A stretch of DNA of 64,000 nucleotides from Bhargavaea cecembensis (GTDB lineage Bacteria > Bacillota > Bacilli > Bacillales_A > Planococcaceae), in contig NZ_LQNT01000012.1 of the NCBI RefSeq assembly GCF_001619585.1, positions 1-64,000 of the forward strand, written 5' to 3'. A program made the position numbers and the translations under genes. The notes under the pieces were generated by a model. It was not told where the DNA came from. It saw only the letters and a program-made list of their open reading frames with translations, and searched no databases. This document shows, in pieces, positions 48,835-57,406 of the stretch (positions are counted from its first letter, which is position 1; every line of letters begins with the position of its first letter).

Positions 48835-50178
48835 ATGGTTTATTTTGTGCTGGTAATCGGTGTCATACTGTTTATCTTGGGTATTGTTTCGCTTTATAAA
48901 ACCGAACAGGTTAGGCTAGCAGTTCCGCTGATCGCGCTAAGCGCCGCATCATTGATTGCCGGGGCGTTCGTACTCATCAAATTGCCAGGTCAGACCGAGA
49001 AAATATTAGAGACCGAGAATGCACTGGAGACTGATCGGTACACGATTATCTATCCGGAGGGACAGGAGCAGAAAGCAGAAGAAGTGAGTTTGGTACTCCT
49101 TGGGATTGAACCGGAGATCACGGAGTTTTTTGGCGAAGATACAGAAACGCGGCTGACAGTCCGTCTGGCGGATCGTCTTAGGAGAGCAGAGAGTCCAGAT
49201 CGAGTTGCCGGTTTCTATGACTGGGAGGCGAATACAGTCACATTGTTATCTGACATACCTGATTGGAAACCAACCTTGATTCATGAATACGTCCATTTTC
49301 GTTCTCATCAATACCAAGTAATCCGCAACATCTCCCCTGAGGCCATACCCATATGGTTCGAGGAAGGATTGGCGATGTATCTTCAACATGACGTACCACC
49401 GGCGGATCCGACTGGGTTCGAGGTTTCAGGAGATCTTAGAAGCATGAGCAGTCAGAAAGGTTTTCAGGCTGCTCTTGAGAGCACAGCTGCATATAGTGAA
49501 AGTTATTTTGCCGTCACCCACCTGATTGAGCATTACGGAAAAGAATCCACTTTCCGCCTCCTCCATGTTTCTACACAGAATCAGTTCTATACCCGACTGG
49601 AAAAGATGACCGGAAAAAGTATCGAAGATTTCAGTGAATCCCTGATGGAAGCGTATTTGGACGATGAAGCAAGAAAGAAGAAAATCGAAAATCATTTCTA
49701 TGAGCTCTTAGACAGTGGCGAAATTGAAGCTGCAGAACAGGTCTTGGCTGAGATTACAACTGCAGGCAGCCGGGCCCCTGAAGAATTGGAGAGCTATCAA
49801 CAGAATCTGTTGCTGCGAGCAGGGGAATATGAAGAACTGATGGAGTACCTGGAGGATAAGAGATCATCCTATCCGGATGACATGAGTTCCCTTAACTATG
49901 CTCTGCTGGCGGAGGTGACTCTGTTGTTTCATCCTGAACAGGCGTCCGGTTTGGTTAAAGAAGCACTGACCAACCTGCCGGAGGATGCCACATATTATCA
50001 TTTCATCAATGAAGTGGCGGAACCGTATGAACAGATTGCCGGTACCCAACCGTTAGAGGGGTATCAGGCTTTGTTTGAAAAAGAGATGTTTTTCAATCAG
50101 GCAATCAGGACGGAACTGATTGCGAAATGGAAGAAAGAATTCCCAAATGAAGATTTTGGAGAGAGGAGTGGGGATTAA
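48835..50178 (+). CDS. Membrane-anchored MA-type (gluzincin) zinc peptidase
   Basis: This 447-residue protein has two N-terminal helices (about 2-18 and 28-47) followed by a large extracytoplasmic or cytoplasmic domain. The zinc site is HEYVH (LIHEYVHFRSHQ) with the downstream Glu in WFEEGLAMYLQHD, as in peptidase MA-like proteins. A helical, TPR-like C-terminal part (about 285-440) may bind partners. Base composition is clearly more AT-rich than the neighbours, suggesting recent acquisition. The Nudix gene starts one base after its stop. The substrate is unknown. Confidence 0.82.
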   Translation: MVYFVLVIGVILFILGIVSLYKTEQVRLAVPLIALSAASLIAGAFVLIKLPGQTEKILETENALETDRYTIIYPEGQEQKAEEVSLVLLGIEPEITEFFGEDTETRLTVRLADRLRRAESPDRVAGFYDWEANTVTLLSDIPDWKPTLIHEYVHFRSHQYQVIRNISPEAIPIWFEEGLAMYLQHDVPPADPTGFEVSGDLRSMSSQKGFQAALESTAAYSESYFAVTHLIEHYGKESTFRLLHVSTQNQFYTRLEKMTGKSIEDFSESLMEAYLDDEARKKKIENHFYELLDSGEIEAAEQVLAEITTAGSRAPEELESYQQNLLLRAGEYEELMEYLEDKRSSYPDDMSSLNYALLAEVTLLFHPEQASGLVKEALTNLPEDATYYHFINEVAEPYEQIAGTQPLEGYQALFEKEMFFNQAIRTELIAKWKKEFPNEDFGERSGD

Positions 50179-50179
50179 T

Positions 50180-50584
50180 ATGTGGCGGGGGGCTGCGGCG
50201 GTCTGTTTGGATGAAGAAGACCGGCTGCTGATGGTGTTGCAGGGCACACCCGAAGAAGAGAAGAAATGGGCGGTGCCATCAGGAGGAAAGGAAGCAGGGG
50301 AAACGTTTGAAACCTGCTGTCTTCGTGAGCTGAAAGAAGAGACCGGGTATGAAGGTAAGGTGGTCCGTCCGCTTTTCGTGAAGTCTGACGGCGCGGTTGA
50401 GGTCCGGTATTTCGAAGTGGTCATGACCGGCGGCCGCATGGAGGTCCGTGATCCGGACGGTCTGATTCATGAAATCGCCTGGAAAGCGGCGGCCGAGATC
50501 AGTAACCTGGCGCTTTCCTTTCCGGAAGATCTGCCGTTCCTGCTGTCTCTTTTTGAGGAATCAGCGTCCTCTCAAACCAGATGA
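50180..50584 (+). CDS. Nudix hydrolase
   Basis: This 134-residue enzyme hydrolyses nucleoside-diphosphate-linked compounds. The Nudix box is complete: GGKEAGETFETCCLRELKEE then TGYEG, matching GX5EX7REUXEEXGU. ATG 50180 lies one base past the peptidase stop and is served by GAGGAG/GGGG inside that gene; the longer frame from 50120 overlaps the peptidase. The exact substrate cannot be assigned. Confidence 0.92.
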   Translation: MWRGAAAVCLDEEDRLLMVLQGTPEEEKKWAVPSGGKEAGETFETCCLRELKEETGYEGKVVRPLFVKSDGAVEVRYFEVVMTGGRMEVRDPDGLIHEIAWKAAAEISNLALSFPEDLPFLLSLFEESASSQTR

Positions 50585-50595
50585 ATCCCCATGCG

Positions 50596-50632
50596 AAAGG
50601 ACCGCTCCGAGTAAATCGGAACGGTCCTTTGA
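50596..50632. terminator. Bidirectional terminator
   Basis: AAAGGACCG-C-TCCGA pairs with TCGGA-A-CGGTCCTTT between the Nudix gene and the convergent DMT permease gene. Confidence 0.83.
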
Positions 50633-50640
50633 TGTCTGAT

Positions 50641-51606
50641 TTATGAAGCCTGTGCGACGGCTTTGCGCTTAGCGAGCATGGTCTGAAAACTGTGCAGCGA
50701 CATACCGGCGATGATGACGGCGATGCCGCCGAGGGCGACCGGGCCGGGGAGCGGGAGCGACAGCAGGATCATCTCTCCGGCAAGGGCGAAGACAATCTCA
50801 AGCGACTGGGTCGCTTCGACTGCTGCGAGCCGGCCCTGATCATGCCGGGCAAGGTCCGTCGCCATGAAAAACAGCGTCGTTGCAATCACACCGGACGAGA
50901 CCGCGACGATGAACGACTGGACGACCTGTCCCCAGGAAGGCCACCCGACAGTCGCAACCGCAATACCGGCAAGCAGCATCCAGAACGGCAGCGAGGCGAT
51001 CGTCATGGCCAGCACACGCTGGAACGTATCGAGCCGACCTCCGAGCGCCTCCATCATTTTCCGGTTGCCGAGCGGGTAGGCAAACGCCGCGACGGCAATC
51101 GGCAGAATGCCGAGCAGGACGGTCCGGCCGTCTACCGCACCGGCATGCGGCAGCTGGATCAGCACGACGCCGAGCAGGATGATGCAGGAAATGCCGAGTG
51201 AGATGAGCGGAACCCGGTGTCGCGCTGTTTTTTCGCCGTCAACTGTTTTCTCGGTGAAAATGAACAGAGGTGCGAGCAGCACGCCCGCCACAATCGTCAG
51301 CTGCCACGTTCCCGCTACCAGCCAGCCCGGACTGAATGCCGCTGCAAAAGTCAGCGGTGCGTAGAACAGCACAAACGCGAAAAAACTCCAGAGAATGAAC
51401 GGACCGGGGATGCGCTTCATTTCGGTGAACGGGGATTTCAGCCCCCTGCGCACCGCCACGATCAGGAACAGAAAAGGGACCATGAAGAAGAAGCGGAGTG
51501 ATGCGCTCCACATCCAGCTGCCGCCGTCCAGCTCCATCGAGCGGTTCAGGACGAACGTCACCGCGAAAAATAGAGAGGCAAGGATGCCAAGCGTGATCTC
51601 CTTCAT
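50641..51606 (-). CDS. DMT-superfamily multidrug/metabolite permease (EmrE-like)
   Basis: This 321-residue permease has about ten helices and begins TLGILASLFFAVTFVLNRSMELDGGSWMWSASLRFFFMVPFLF, the pattern of the PF13536-type EmrE family. The substrate is unknown. ATG 51606 has a GGAGG site. It starts 12 bp after pepT and is probably co-transcribed with it, so a link with peptide or amino-acid export is possible. Confidence 0.85.
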   Translation of the reverse strand: MKEITLGILASLFFAVTFVLNRSMELDGGSWMWSASLRFFFMVPFLFLIVAVRRGLKSPFTEMKRIPGPFILWSFFAFVLFYAPLTFAAAFSPGWLVAGTWQLTIVAGVLLAPLFIFTEKTVDGEKTARHRVPLISLGISCIILLGVVLIQLPHAGAVDGRTVLLGILPIAVAAFAYPLGNRKMMEALGGRLDTFQRVLAMTIASLPFWMLLAGIAVATVGWPSWGQVVQSFIVAVSSGVIATTLFFMATDLARHDQGRLAAVEATQSLEIVFALAGEMILLSLPLPGPVALGGIAVIIAGMSLHSFQTMLAKRKAVAQAS

Positions 51607-51618
51607 GAAGCGGCCTCC

Positions 51619-52845
51619 TTAAGCGCGCTCTTCGTAAAGCTTCACCATCTCAATGATGACATTCGCCGCTTTTTCCATGTTGTCGGCGGAGATGAATTCA
51701 TACTTGCCGTGGAAGTTCTCGCCGCCTGTGAAGATGTTCGGTGTCGGCAGGCCCATGTAGGACAGCTGTGAGCCGTCCGTGCCGCCTCGCACCGGGATGA
51801 TGTTCGGTTCAATGCCGAGGTTCTTGAAGGCATCGGAGGCGATGTCAACGATATGCATGACCGGTTCGATTTTCTCGGCCATGTTGTAGTACTGGTCGTT
51901 CAGCTCAAGTTCGACCGTGCCTTCGCCGTATTGGCCGTTCAGTTTGGCGGCCGTCTCCTCGATCAGCTGCTTTTTGGCTTCGAACTTCTCTCGGCTGTGG
52001 TCGCGGATGATGTACGAGAGCGTGGTCTTCTCGACCGCGCCGTCCACATACATGAGGTGGATGAAGCCTTCGTAGTCATCGGTTTTCTGAGGAATTTCGT
52101 CCGCCGGCATCGCCGCCTGGAATTCATGCGCAATGAGGATCGAGTTGATCATCTTGTCCTTGGCGGAGCCCGGGTGGATGTTCGTGCCGTTGAACGTCAC
52201 TTTCGCCGCAGCCGCATTGAAGCTTTCGTATTGGAGCTCGCCGAGCGGGCCGCCGTCCATCGTGTAGGCGTAGCCCGCACCGAACGCTTCGACGTCAAAC
52301 TTGTGAGGCCCGCGGCCGATTTCTTCGTCCGGCGAAAACGCAACACGGAGTTTGCCGTGCTTGATATCCGGGTTTTGTGCGAGATATTCCATCGCCGTCA
52401 TGATTTCCGCGATGCCCGCCTTGTTGTCGGCGCCGAGAAGAGTCGTGCCGTCCGTCGTGATCAGCGTATGGCCTTTGTAGTTGTCCAGCTGAGGAAACAC
52501 GGACTTGGCCATGACGGTGTTTTCGTTCAGTTTGATGTCGGATCCATCGTAGTCGTCGATGCGCTGCGGATTGACGTTCTTGCCCGTATAATCCGTTGCC
52601 GTGTCGACGTGGGCGAGGAAACCGATCACCGGCAGTTCCTTGTCCGTGTTCGCCGGAAGCGTACCGAACAGGTAGCCGTTTTCGTCCAGCGTGATCTCGG
52701 TCAGGCCGATCTCCGCCATTTCCTTCTCGAGCAGGCGGAGCAGGTCCCACTGGCCTTCTGTAGACGGCGTCGTTGTGCTTTCTTCATTGGACTGTGTATC
52801 AATCTTTGCGTAGCGCACGAGGCGCTCGATCAGCTTTTCTTTCAA
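51619..52845 (-). CDS. pepT: Peptidase T (tripeptide aminopeptidase)
   Basis: This 408-residue M20-family zinc aminopeptidase releases N-terminal residues from tripeptides. Metal ligands lie in [43 protein letters not shown] and the C-terminal [15 protein letters not shown]. Length and N-terminus ([22 protein letters not shown]) are standard for PepT. The start is TTG 52845 behind GGGGGG; the frame extension to 52896 is not homologous to PepT. Confidence 0.94.
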   Translation of the reverse strand: MKEKLIERLVRYAKIDTQSNEESTTTPSTEGQWDLLRLLEKEMAEIGLTEITLDENGYLFGTLPANTDKELPVIGFLAHVDTATDYTGKNVNPQRIDDYDGSDIKLNENTVMAKSVFPQLDNYKGHTLITTDGTTLLGADNKAGIAEIMTAMEYLAQNPDIKHGKLRVAFSPDEEIGRGPHKFDVEAFGAGYAYTMDGGPLGELQYESFNAAAAKVTFNGTNIHPGSAKDKMINSILIAHEFQAAMPADEIPQKTDDYEGFIHLMYVDGAVEKTTLSYIIRDHSREKFEAKKQLIEETAAKLNGQYGEGTVELELNDQYYNMAEKIEPVMHIVDIASDAFKNLGIEPNIIPVRGGTDGSQLSYMGLPTPNIFTGGENFHGKYEFISADNMEKAANVIIEMVKLYEERA

Positions 52846-52988
52846 CGGAATACCCCCCTGGTGTTGGATAAATTCGGAATAGTAACATTTTAGCATTTCT
52901 CCCTCAGGAGGGGGAGCGCGGGGCGAAAGATCACATGACCCCAGTAAATATCACTATGGCTGGAGCCGGCGGCTTTGCCGGGGTGACT

Positions 52989-53870
52989 TCAGCTGCTCCC
53001 GGCAACCGCCTCCAGAAACGCAGATACGGCGGCGTGGCCGGCCATCGACGGCGCATGCAGCATGGAAAATGTCCGTTTCTGCGGCGGAAGATTGGCGTCC
53101 AGCTGAACAAGCCGTCCGGTTTCGATTCCGTCTTTTGCGGCATGGATGGATACGGCTGCAATGCCGAGGCCCGCGATGACTGCCTGAATCACGCCGCCGT
53201 TAGACCCGATAATCATGCGGCCGGGTTTCACATGTCCGAGGGAGCGGAGCAGATGGTCGGTGTGCTCTCGCGTTCCGGACCCTTCCTCGCGGGTGATCCA
53301 GCGTGCCTGCTGGAGGTCTTCAGGAGTGACATCGGTCTTTTGGGCAAGCGGATGGCCCGTGCCGCAGACGACGATCAGCTCGTCCTCCATGAATGGGACG
53401 GCATGGAGCCCTTCAAGCCGGACAGTACCTTCGATACAGCCCACGTCACAGCGGAACTCGCGCACTTTCGCCTCGACTTCCTCGGTATTGCTGATCGAAA
53501 TGACGACTTCAAGCTTCGGATGCTCGGCGAGCAGGTCTTCCAGCAGGCGGGGGAGTACATATTCTCCGATCGTGTAACTTGCCGCGACCGTCAGTGTCCC
53601 GGTGAGCTCGCCGCTCTGCCGCATCATGTCTTCCTTCGTTTCTTCGGCAAGCGCCAGCAACTGCCTGGCGCGTTCATAAAGCAGCCTTCCTGCCGGCGTA
53701 ATGCTGAACTGCTTTCTTGACCGGATAAAAAGCGGTGTGCCGAACTCTTCTTCCAGCTGGCGGATGTGCAGGCTGACAGTCGGCTGGGCAAGGTTCAGCG
53801 CTTCTCCCGCCTTGGTGAAATTCCGCCTCTCCGCGACTTCCGTGAAGGTCCTCAGTTGTTCAAGAAGCAT
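52989..53870 (-). CDS. LysR-family regulator (YeiE/CysL-like)
   Basis: This 293-residue regulator has an N-terminal winged helix (LLEQLRTFTEVAERRNFTKAGEALNLAQPTVSLHIRQLEEEFGTPLF) and a periplasmic-binding-like effector domain. It is divergent from a YeiH-type permease gene, the same arrangement as yeiE-yeiH in enterobacteria, where the regulator senses sulfite. It therefore probably controls that gene. ATG 53870 has an AAAGGGTG site; ATG 53888 is less likely. Confidence 0.88.
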   Translation of the reverse strand: MLLEQLRTFTEVAERRNFTKAGEALNLAQPTVSLHIRQLEEEFGTPLFIRSRKQFSITPAGRLLYERARQLLALAEETKEDMMRQSGELTGTLTVAASYTIGEYVLPRLLEDLLAEHPKLEVVISISNTEEVEAKVREFRCDVGCIEGTVRLEGLHAVPFMEDELIVVCGTGHPLAQKTDVTPEDLQQARWITREEGSGTREHTDHLLRSLGHVKPGRMIIGSNGGVIQAVIAGLGIAAVSIHAAKDGIETGRLVQLDANLPPQKRTFSMLHAPSMAGHAAVSAFLEAVAGSS

Positions 53871-53977
53871 AACCCGCACCCTTTCCATCAGTATTTCTGA
53901 TTGATTCTATCATAAAGGTTCATTTTAATGATTGACGGTCAAAGCCTATAATAAATACAAGGAAAGGGGCACCATTC

Positions 53978-54976
53978 ATGAATAAAGGTTTCTGGACAGG
54001 GATCGGACTGGCGCTGTTGCTGGCTGTCATCGCGGAGCTGGCAGCCGGCCTCCCTTATATATCGCTGATCGGGCCGCTTGTCTTTGCGATCCTGCTCGGC
54101 ATGCTGTGGAATACATTTCTGCCGGTGAAGGATGAATGGGGGAGCGGACTCAAGTTTGCCTCGAAGAAACTTCTCCGGGCGGGCATCATCCTGCTCGGGA
54201 TGAGGCTCCATCTCGGTGACCTTGCAGAGGCCGGCTGGTCAGCTTTCGGTCTGGCGGCAATCAGTGTGGCTGTAGGGATGGGCGCGGTCTGGGCAGCGGC
54301 GAAGATCCTGAAGTCGGACCCGTCGATCGGATTCCTGACTGCGGCCGGCACCGGCATCTGCGGAGCGGCTGCAATCGGAGCGGTTTCCTCACAGGTCAAG
54401 TCAAAGCCCGAAGAGACCGCTGTGAGTGTCGCGATCATCTCAATCGTGGGGACACTGTTCACGTTTCTGTATGCGCTCCTGCACCCGGTCATGGGCCTGA
54501 CCGAGCAGCAGTATGGTCTGTTTGCCGGCGGCTCCTTGCATGAGATTGCGAACGTCGTCGCTGCCGGGGACGCGGCAGGCGCCGAAGCGCTGGACTTCGC
54601 ACTCGTCGTCAAGCTGACACGCGTCGTCCTACTCGTCTTTGTCGCGGCGGGCATTGGCATCTACGCCGCCCGGAAAATGCAGAAGGAAGGGAAACAGGGA
54701 CGCCGCCTGACGTTCCGGGAGCTCCCGATTCCGTGGTTCATTGTCGGCTTCCTAGCTGTCAGTGCGATCAACTCGACAGGAATCGTGCCGGCAGCGGTCG
54801 CGACGCGCTTTGTCGATCTCGCCTATGTTCTGTTGGCGATGGCCATGGCGGGCATCGGCCTAGGCGTCAGCTTCAATGCATTCCGAAAAGCCGGCTTCAG
54901 ACCATTCGCGGCCTGCCTGATCGGTTCCATCGTGCTGGCCGGTGTTGTCTACGGATATGTTTTACTCATTGGCTGA
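53978..54976 (+). CDS. YeiH-family (PSE/UPF0324) membrane protein
   Basis: This 332-residue membrane protein has about ten helices and family motifs GIILLGMRLHLGDL, GTGICGAAAIGAVSSQVKSKPEETAVSVAIISIVGT and GSLHEIANVVAAGDAAG. The family is a putative sulfate or sulfite-linked exporter; direct evidence is limited. GGAAAGGGG precedes ATG, and TATAAT lies at about 53948-53953. The LysR gene is divergent. Confidence 0.88.
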   Translation: MNKGFWTGIGLALLLAVIAELAAGLPYISLIGPLVFAILLGMLWNTFLPVKDEWGSGLKFASKKLLRAGIILLGMRLHLGDLAEAGWSAFGLAAISVAVGMGAVWAAAKILKSDPSIGFLTAAGTGICGAAAIGAVSSQVKSKPEETAVSVAIISIVGTLFTFLYALLHPVMGLTEQQYGLFAGGSLHEIANVVAAGDAAGAEALDFALVVKLTRVVLLVFVAAGIGIYAARKMQKEGKQGRRLTFRELPIPWFIVGFLAVSAINSTGIVPAAVATRFVDLAYVLLAMAMAGIGLGVSFNAFRKAGFRPFAACLIGSIVLAGVVYGYVLLIG

Positions 54977-54980
54977 TACA

Positions 54981-55027
54981 AAAACAGCGCACCGCCTGTC
55001 CATATTGGACAGCGGCGCGCTGTTTTT
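54981..55027. terminator. Bidirectional terminator
   Basis: AAAACAGCGC-A-CCGC-C-TGTCC pairs with GGACAGCGGCGCGCTGTTTT between the yeiH-like and DUF2187 genes. Confidence 0.83.
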
Positions 55028-55035
55028 CTGTAAGC

Positions 55036-55260
55036 TTATTCAAAGACGTGATAGTTCTTGTGCGACACAACGGTGCGGTCGGACGGCACGCCGATCGCAT
55101 CGGCGTCGTCTTTCGTGATCTGTACGATGACCGAGTTCTCGAGGATCTTTTCAATCTTCCCGATGACCTCGTGATCGTTACGGACGAAAGAAATCACCTC
55201 GCCCACTTTCCGTGCTGCAACAAACGGCGACTGATCTTTCTGCTTGGCAGGAAAAGCCAT
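55036..55260 (-). CDS. DUF2187 (YkvS-like) small protein
   Basis: This 74-residue KOW-like beta-barrel protein of the DUF2187 family reads KVGEVISFVRNDHEVIGKIEKILENSVIVQIT, then VVSHKNYHVFE. Its function is unknown; the fold suggests RNA or protein binding. A leader of roughly 100 nt with a terminator-like hairpin lies ahead of it, so it may be controlled by attenuation. GGGG-type ribosome site. Confidence 0.83.
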   Translation of the reverse strand: MAFPAKQKDQSPFVAARKVGEVISFVRNDHEVIGKIEKILENSVIVQITKDDADAIGVPSDRTVVSHKNYHVFE

Positions 55261-55287
55261 CCTGATCCACCCCTTTGAAATTATCAG

Positions 55288-55376
55288 TAAAAAGAAAAAG
55301 CCCGGGTCTGACCCAAGCGCGAGTACGGAACGGCGAAGTTGCCGGTCCTCCGGACAGGTTGTCCACTACCATTATA
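55288..55376 (-). promoter_or_regulatory. Leader with attenuator-like terminator upstream of the DUF2187 gene
   Basis: On the minus strand an extended -10 (TGC-TATAAT, 55376-55371) is followed by hairpins GGACA-ACC-TGTCC and CCGGC-AACTT-C-GCCG. Then GCTTGGGT-CAG-ACCCGGGC (55318-55300) is followed by TTTTTCTTTTT. Either a small RNA of about 75 nt ends here or the hairpin is an attenuator or riboswitch platform for the gene starting at 55260. Confidence 0.5.
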
Positions 55377-55502
55377 GCATACTTTGTATAATTTTGCTGT
55401 TTCCTGATATAAGCAATATTTGACTGCAGGTGTGCGGGTGCCGGAATTCTGTATGGACACAACGTCAAATGTAGTTTAGGATTCTTGAACAGATAGACAG
55501 GC

Positions 55503-55527
55503 GAATCAGAATATTCTTTCCTATAAT
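55503..55527 (+). promoter_or_regulatory. Shared motif plus -10 of the panF-like operon
   Basis: GAATCAGAATATTCTTTCC (55503-55521), containing the perfect palindrome AGAATATTCT, abuts TATAAT (55522-55527). A near copy (17 of 19 bases) lies upstream of the second SSS operon at 60578. It sits where a -35 and spacer would be, so it may be an activator site. Confidence 0.6.
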
Positions 55528-55655
55528 ATTTAAGGGAGGCGTGTCCGTCATTAAGAACCCGAAGGCCCATTTTAATGGAGCAGCAATTTCAGTAGAATCA
55601 ACAGACATTCACACAGATTCAATCCACAATAGAGGATTGGAAAAGGGGGAACAGC

Positions 55656-55934
55656 ATGGATAACAGGGACAAGACAGACTGGCGATTTAAAGTCGCCAAC
55701 CGGGAGGCGCTGATCGGATGTGGTTTGGCGCTGCTCAATTTCATCTGGTGGTTCGGTTTTGCATACGGGATGGGGTCGAGGCCGGTGGAGGAATATTCAT
55801 ACATAATGGGAATGCCGGATTGGTTCTTTTACAGCTGTGTGGTCGGGTTTATTCTGACCACGGTACTCGTCATTTTTGTCGTGACAGTATTTTTCAAAGA
55901 AGTCCCGTTTGAGGAAGAGGAGGAAATGCAATGA
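55656..55934 (+). CDS. DUF997 (YhdT-like) small membrane protein
   Basis: This 92-residue protein has two helices (ALIGCGLALLNFIWWFGFAYGMG, and WFFYSCVVGFILTTVLVIFVVTVFF) and an acidic tail. YhdT is encoded just before panF in enterobacteria, the same order as here, and is thought to accompany the symporter. AAAGGGGG site before ATG. The stop overlaps the symporter gene by 4 bp. Confidence 0.82.
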   Translation: MDNRDKTDWRFKVANREALIGCGLALLNFIWWFGFAYGMGSRPVEEYSYIMGMPDWFFYSCVVGFILTTVLVIFVVTVFFKEVPFEEEEEMQ

Positions 55935-57406
55935 ATTGGGAGGTCATCATTCCTCTTCTTATTTTCCTCGTCATCATCTTTTTTATCGGAGTCTGGTCCA
56001 GCCGCAAGGGGGCACAGGTTTCGGATGAAAACTTCCTGCAGGATTACTTCTTGGGAGGCAGGGAACTTGGCGGATTTGTACTCGCGATGACGATGGTCGC
56101 GACCTACGGCAGTGCTTCAAGCTTTCTCGGCGGGCCGGGAACGGCATACACGATGGGCTTTGGCTGGGTTCTCCTTGCGATGTCACAAGTCGTGACAGGT
56201 TATTTCGTCCTGATGGTGCTGGGAAAAAAGTTCGCCATTATGGCGCGGCGGTATCAGGCTCTGACACTTGTCGACTTCTTGAAGGCCCGCTATAACAGTG
56301 CGCCGGTCGTCATCCTTTCCGCCGCTGCCATCATCATCTTCCTGTTCTCGGCAATGGCCGCACAGTGGATCGGCGGGGCGCGTCTTGTCGAATCCCTGAC
56401 CGGCTTGAGCTACCATACGGCGCTCGTCATCTTCGCCCTTTCCGTCCTCGTCTACGTTACCATCGGCGGGTTTCGCGCGGTCGCCGTGACGGACGCTGTC
56501 CAGGGCGGCGTGATGGTGATTGGAACGCTCATTCTTTTGGGGGGAGTGGTCATAGCGGGCGGCGGCGTAACGAATATTATCAATGATCTCGTTTCTGAAA
56601 ACCCGAATCTTGTCACGCCGTTCGGGGCGGACGGGAATCTCGGAAAAGCATACGTATCCTCGTTCTGGATACTGGTCGGTGTCGGTGTCGTCGGACTTCC
56701 GCAGATTGCGGTCCGCTCGATGTCCTACAAAAGCTCCAAGTCGATGCACCGCGCGCTGATTATTGGCACGGTCGTCACCGGAGTCATCATGCTGAATATG
56801 CACCTGATCGGTGTATTTGCACGGCCGATCCTGCCGGGCATCGATGTCGGCGACAAGGTCATTCCGCTCATCTCAATGGAAGTGCTGCCGGCCTGGCTGG
56901 CTGGAATCGTGCTTGCCGCTCCGATGGCGGCCATCATGTCGACCGTCGACTCGCTGTTGATACTCGTTTCCTCCACTGTCGTAAAGGACGTCTATCTGAA
57001 CTATATCAAGCCTGACGCCAGCATCAAGGCAATCAAACGTGCGAGCTTCGGGGTGACGGCTGTTCTGGGGATCATCGTCTACATCCTGGCACTCGACCCG
57101 CCCGATCTGCTCATTTTCCTGAACCTGTTTGCATTTGGCGGTCTTGAGGCGGCGTTTATCTGGCCGATCGTCCTGGGGCTCTACTGGAAATATGCCAACA
57201 AGTACGGGGCCATCGCTTCGATGATTGTCGGTATCGGCAGCTATATCGCCATTCATTTTTACAACCAGGCGAACGGCAATCTGTTCGGCGTGCATACGGT
57301 GACGCTGCCGATCCTCCTGTCATTTGTCGCCTTCATCATTTTCAGCCTGGTCATGAAGCAGGAAGCCTACGACTATGAACGGATCAGAAAAGGGGAGATT
57401 GCATGA
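55931..57406 (+). CDS. Sodium:solute symporter (PanF-like)
   Basis: This 491-residue SSS-family carrier has about thirteen helices. Typical segments are DYFLGGRELGGFVLAMTMVATYGSASSFLGGPG, VTIGGFRAVAVTDAVQG and the Na-site helix LAAPMAAIMSTVDSLLILVSSTVVKD. The closest recognised group is pantothenate permease PanF, but with a downstream M20 hydrolase the cargo may be an N-acyl amino acid or similar amide. It is the middle gene of a three-gene operon, overlapping both neighbours by 4 bp. Confidence 0.88.
   Translation: MNWEVIIPLLIFLVIIFFIGVWSSRKGAQVSDENFLQDYFLGGRELGGFVLAMTMVATYGSASSFLGGPGTAYTMGFGWVLLAMSQVVTGYFVLMVLGKKFAIMARRYQALTLVDFLKARYNSAPVVILSAAAIIIFLFSAMAAQWIGGARLVESLTGLSYHTALVIFALSVLVYVTIGGFRAVAVTDAVQGGVMVIGTLILLGGVVIAGGGVTNIINDLVSENPNLVTPFGADGNLGKAYVSSFWILVGVGVVGLPQIAVRSMSYKSSKSMHRALIIGTVVTGVIMLNMHLIGVFARPILPGIDVGDKVIPLISMEVLPAWLAGIVLAAPMAAIMSTVDSLLILVSSTVVKDVYLNYIKPDASIKAIKRASFGVTAVLGIIVYILALDPPDLLIFLNLFAFGGLEAAFIWPIVLGLYWKYANKYGAIASMIVGIGSYIAIHFYNQANGNLFGVHTVTLPILLSFVAFIIFSLVMKQEAYDYERIRKGEIA

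Noticed and set aside
51853..52893. 346-residue plus-strand frame opposite pepT
   Set aside because: Shadow of pepT, no ribosome site, low-complexity Arg/Val/Phe-rich translation.
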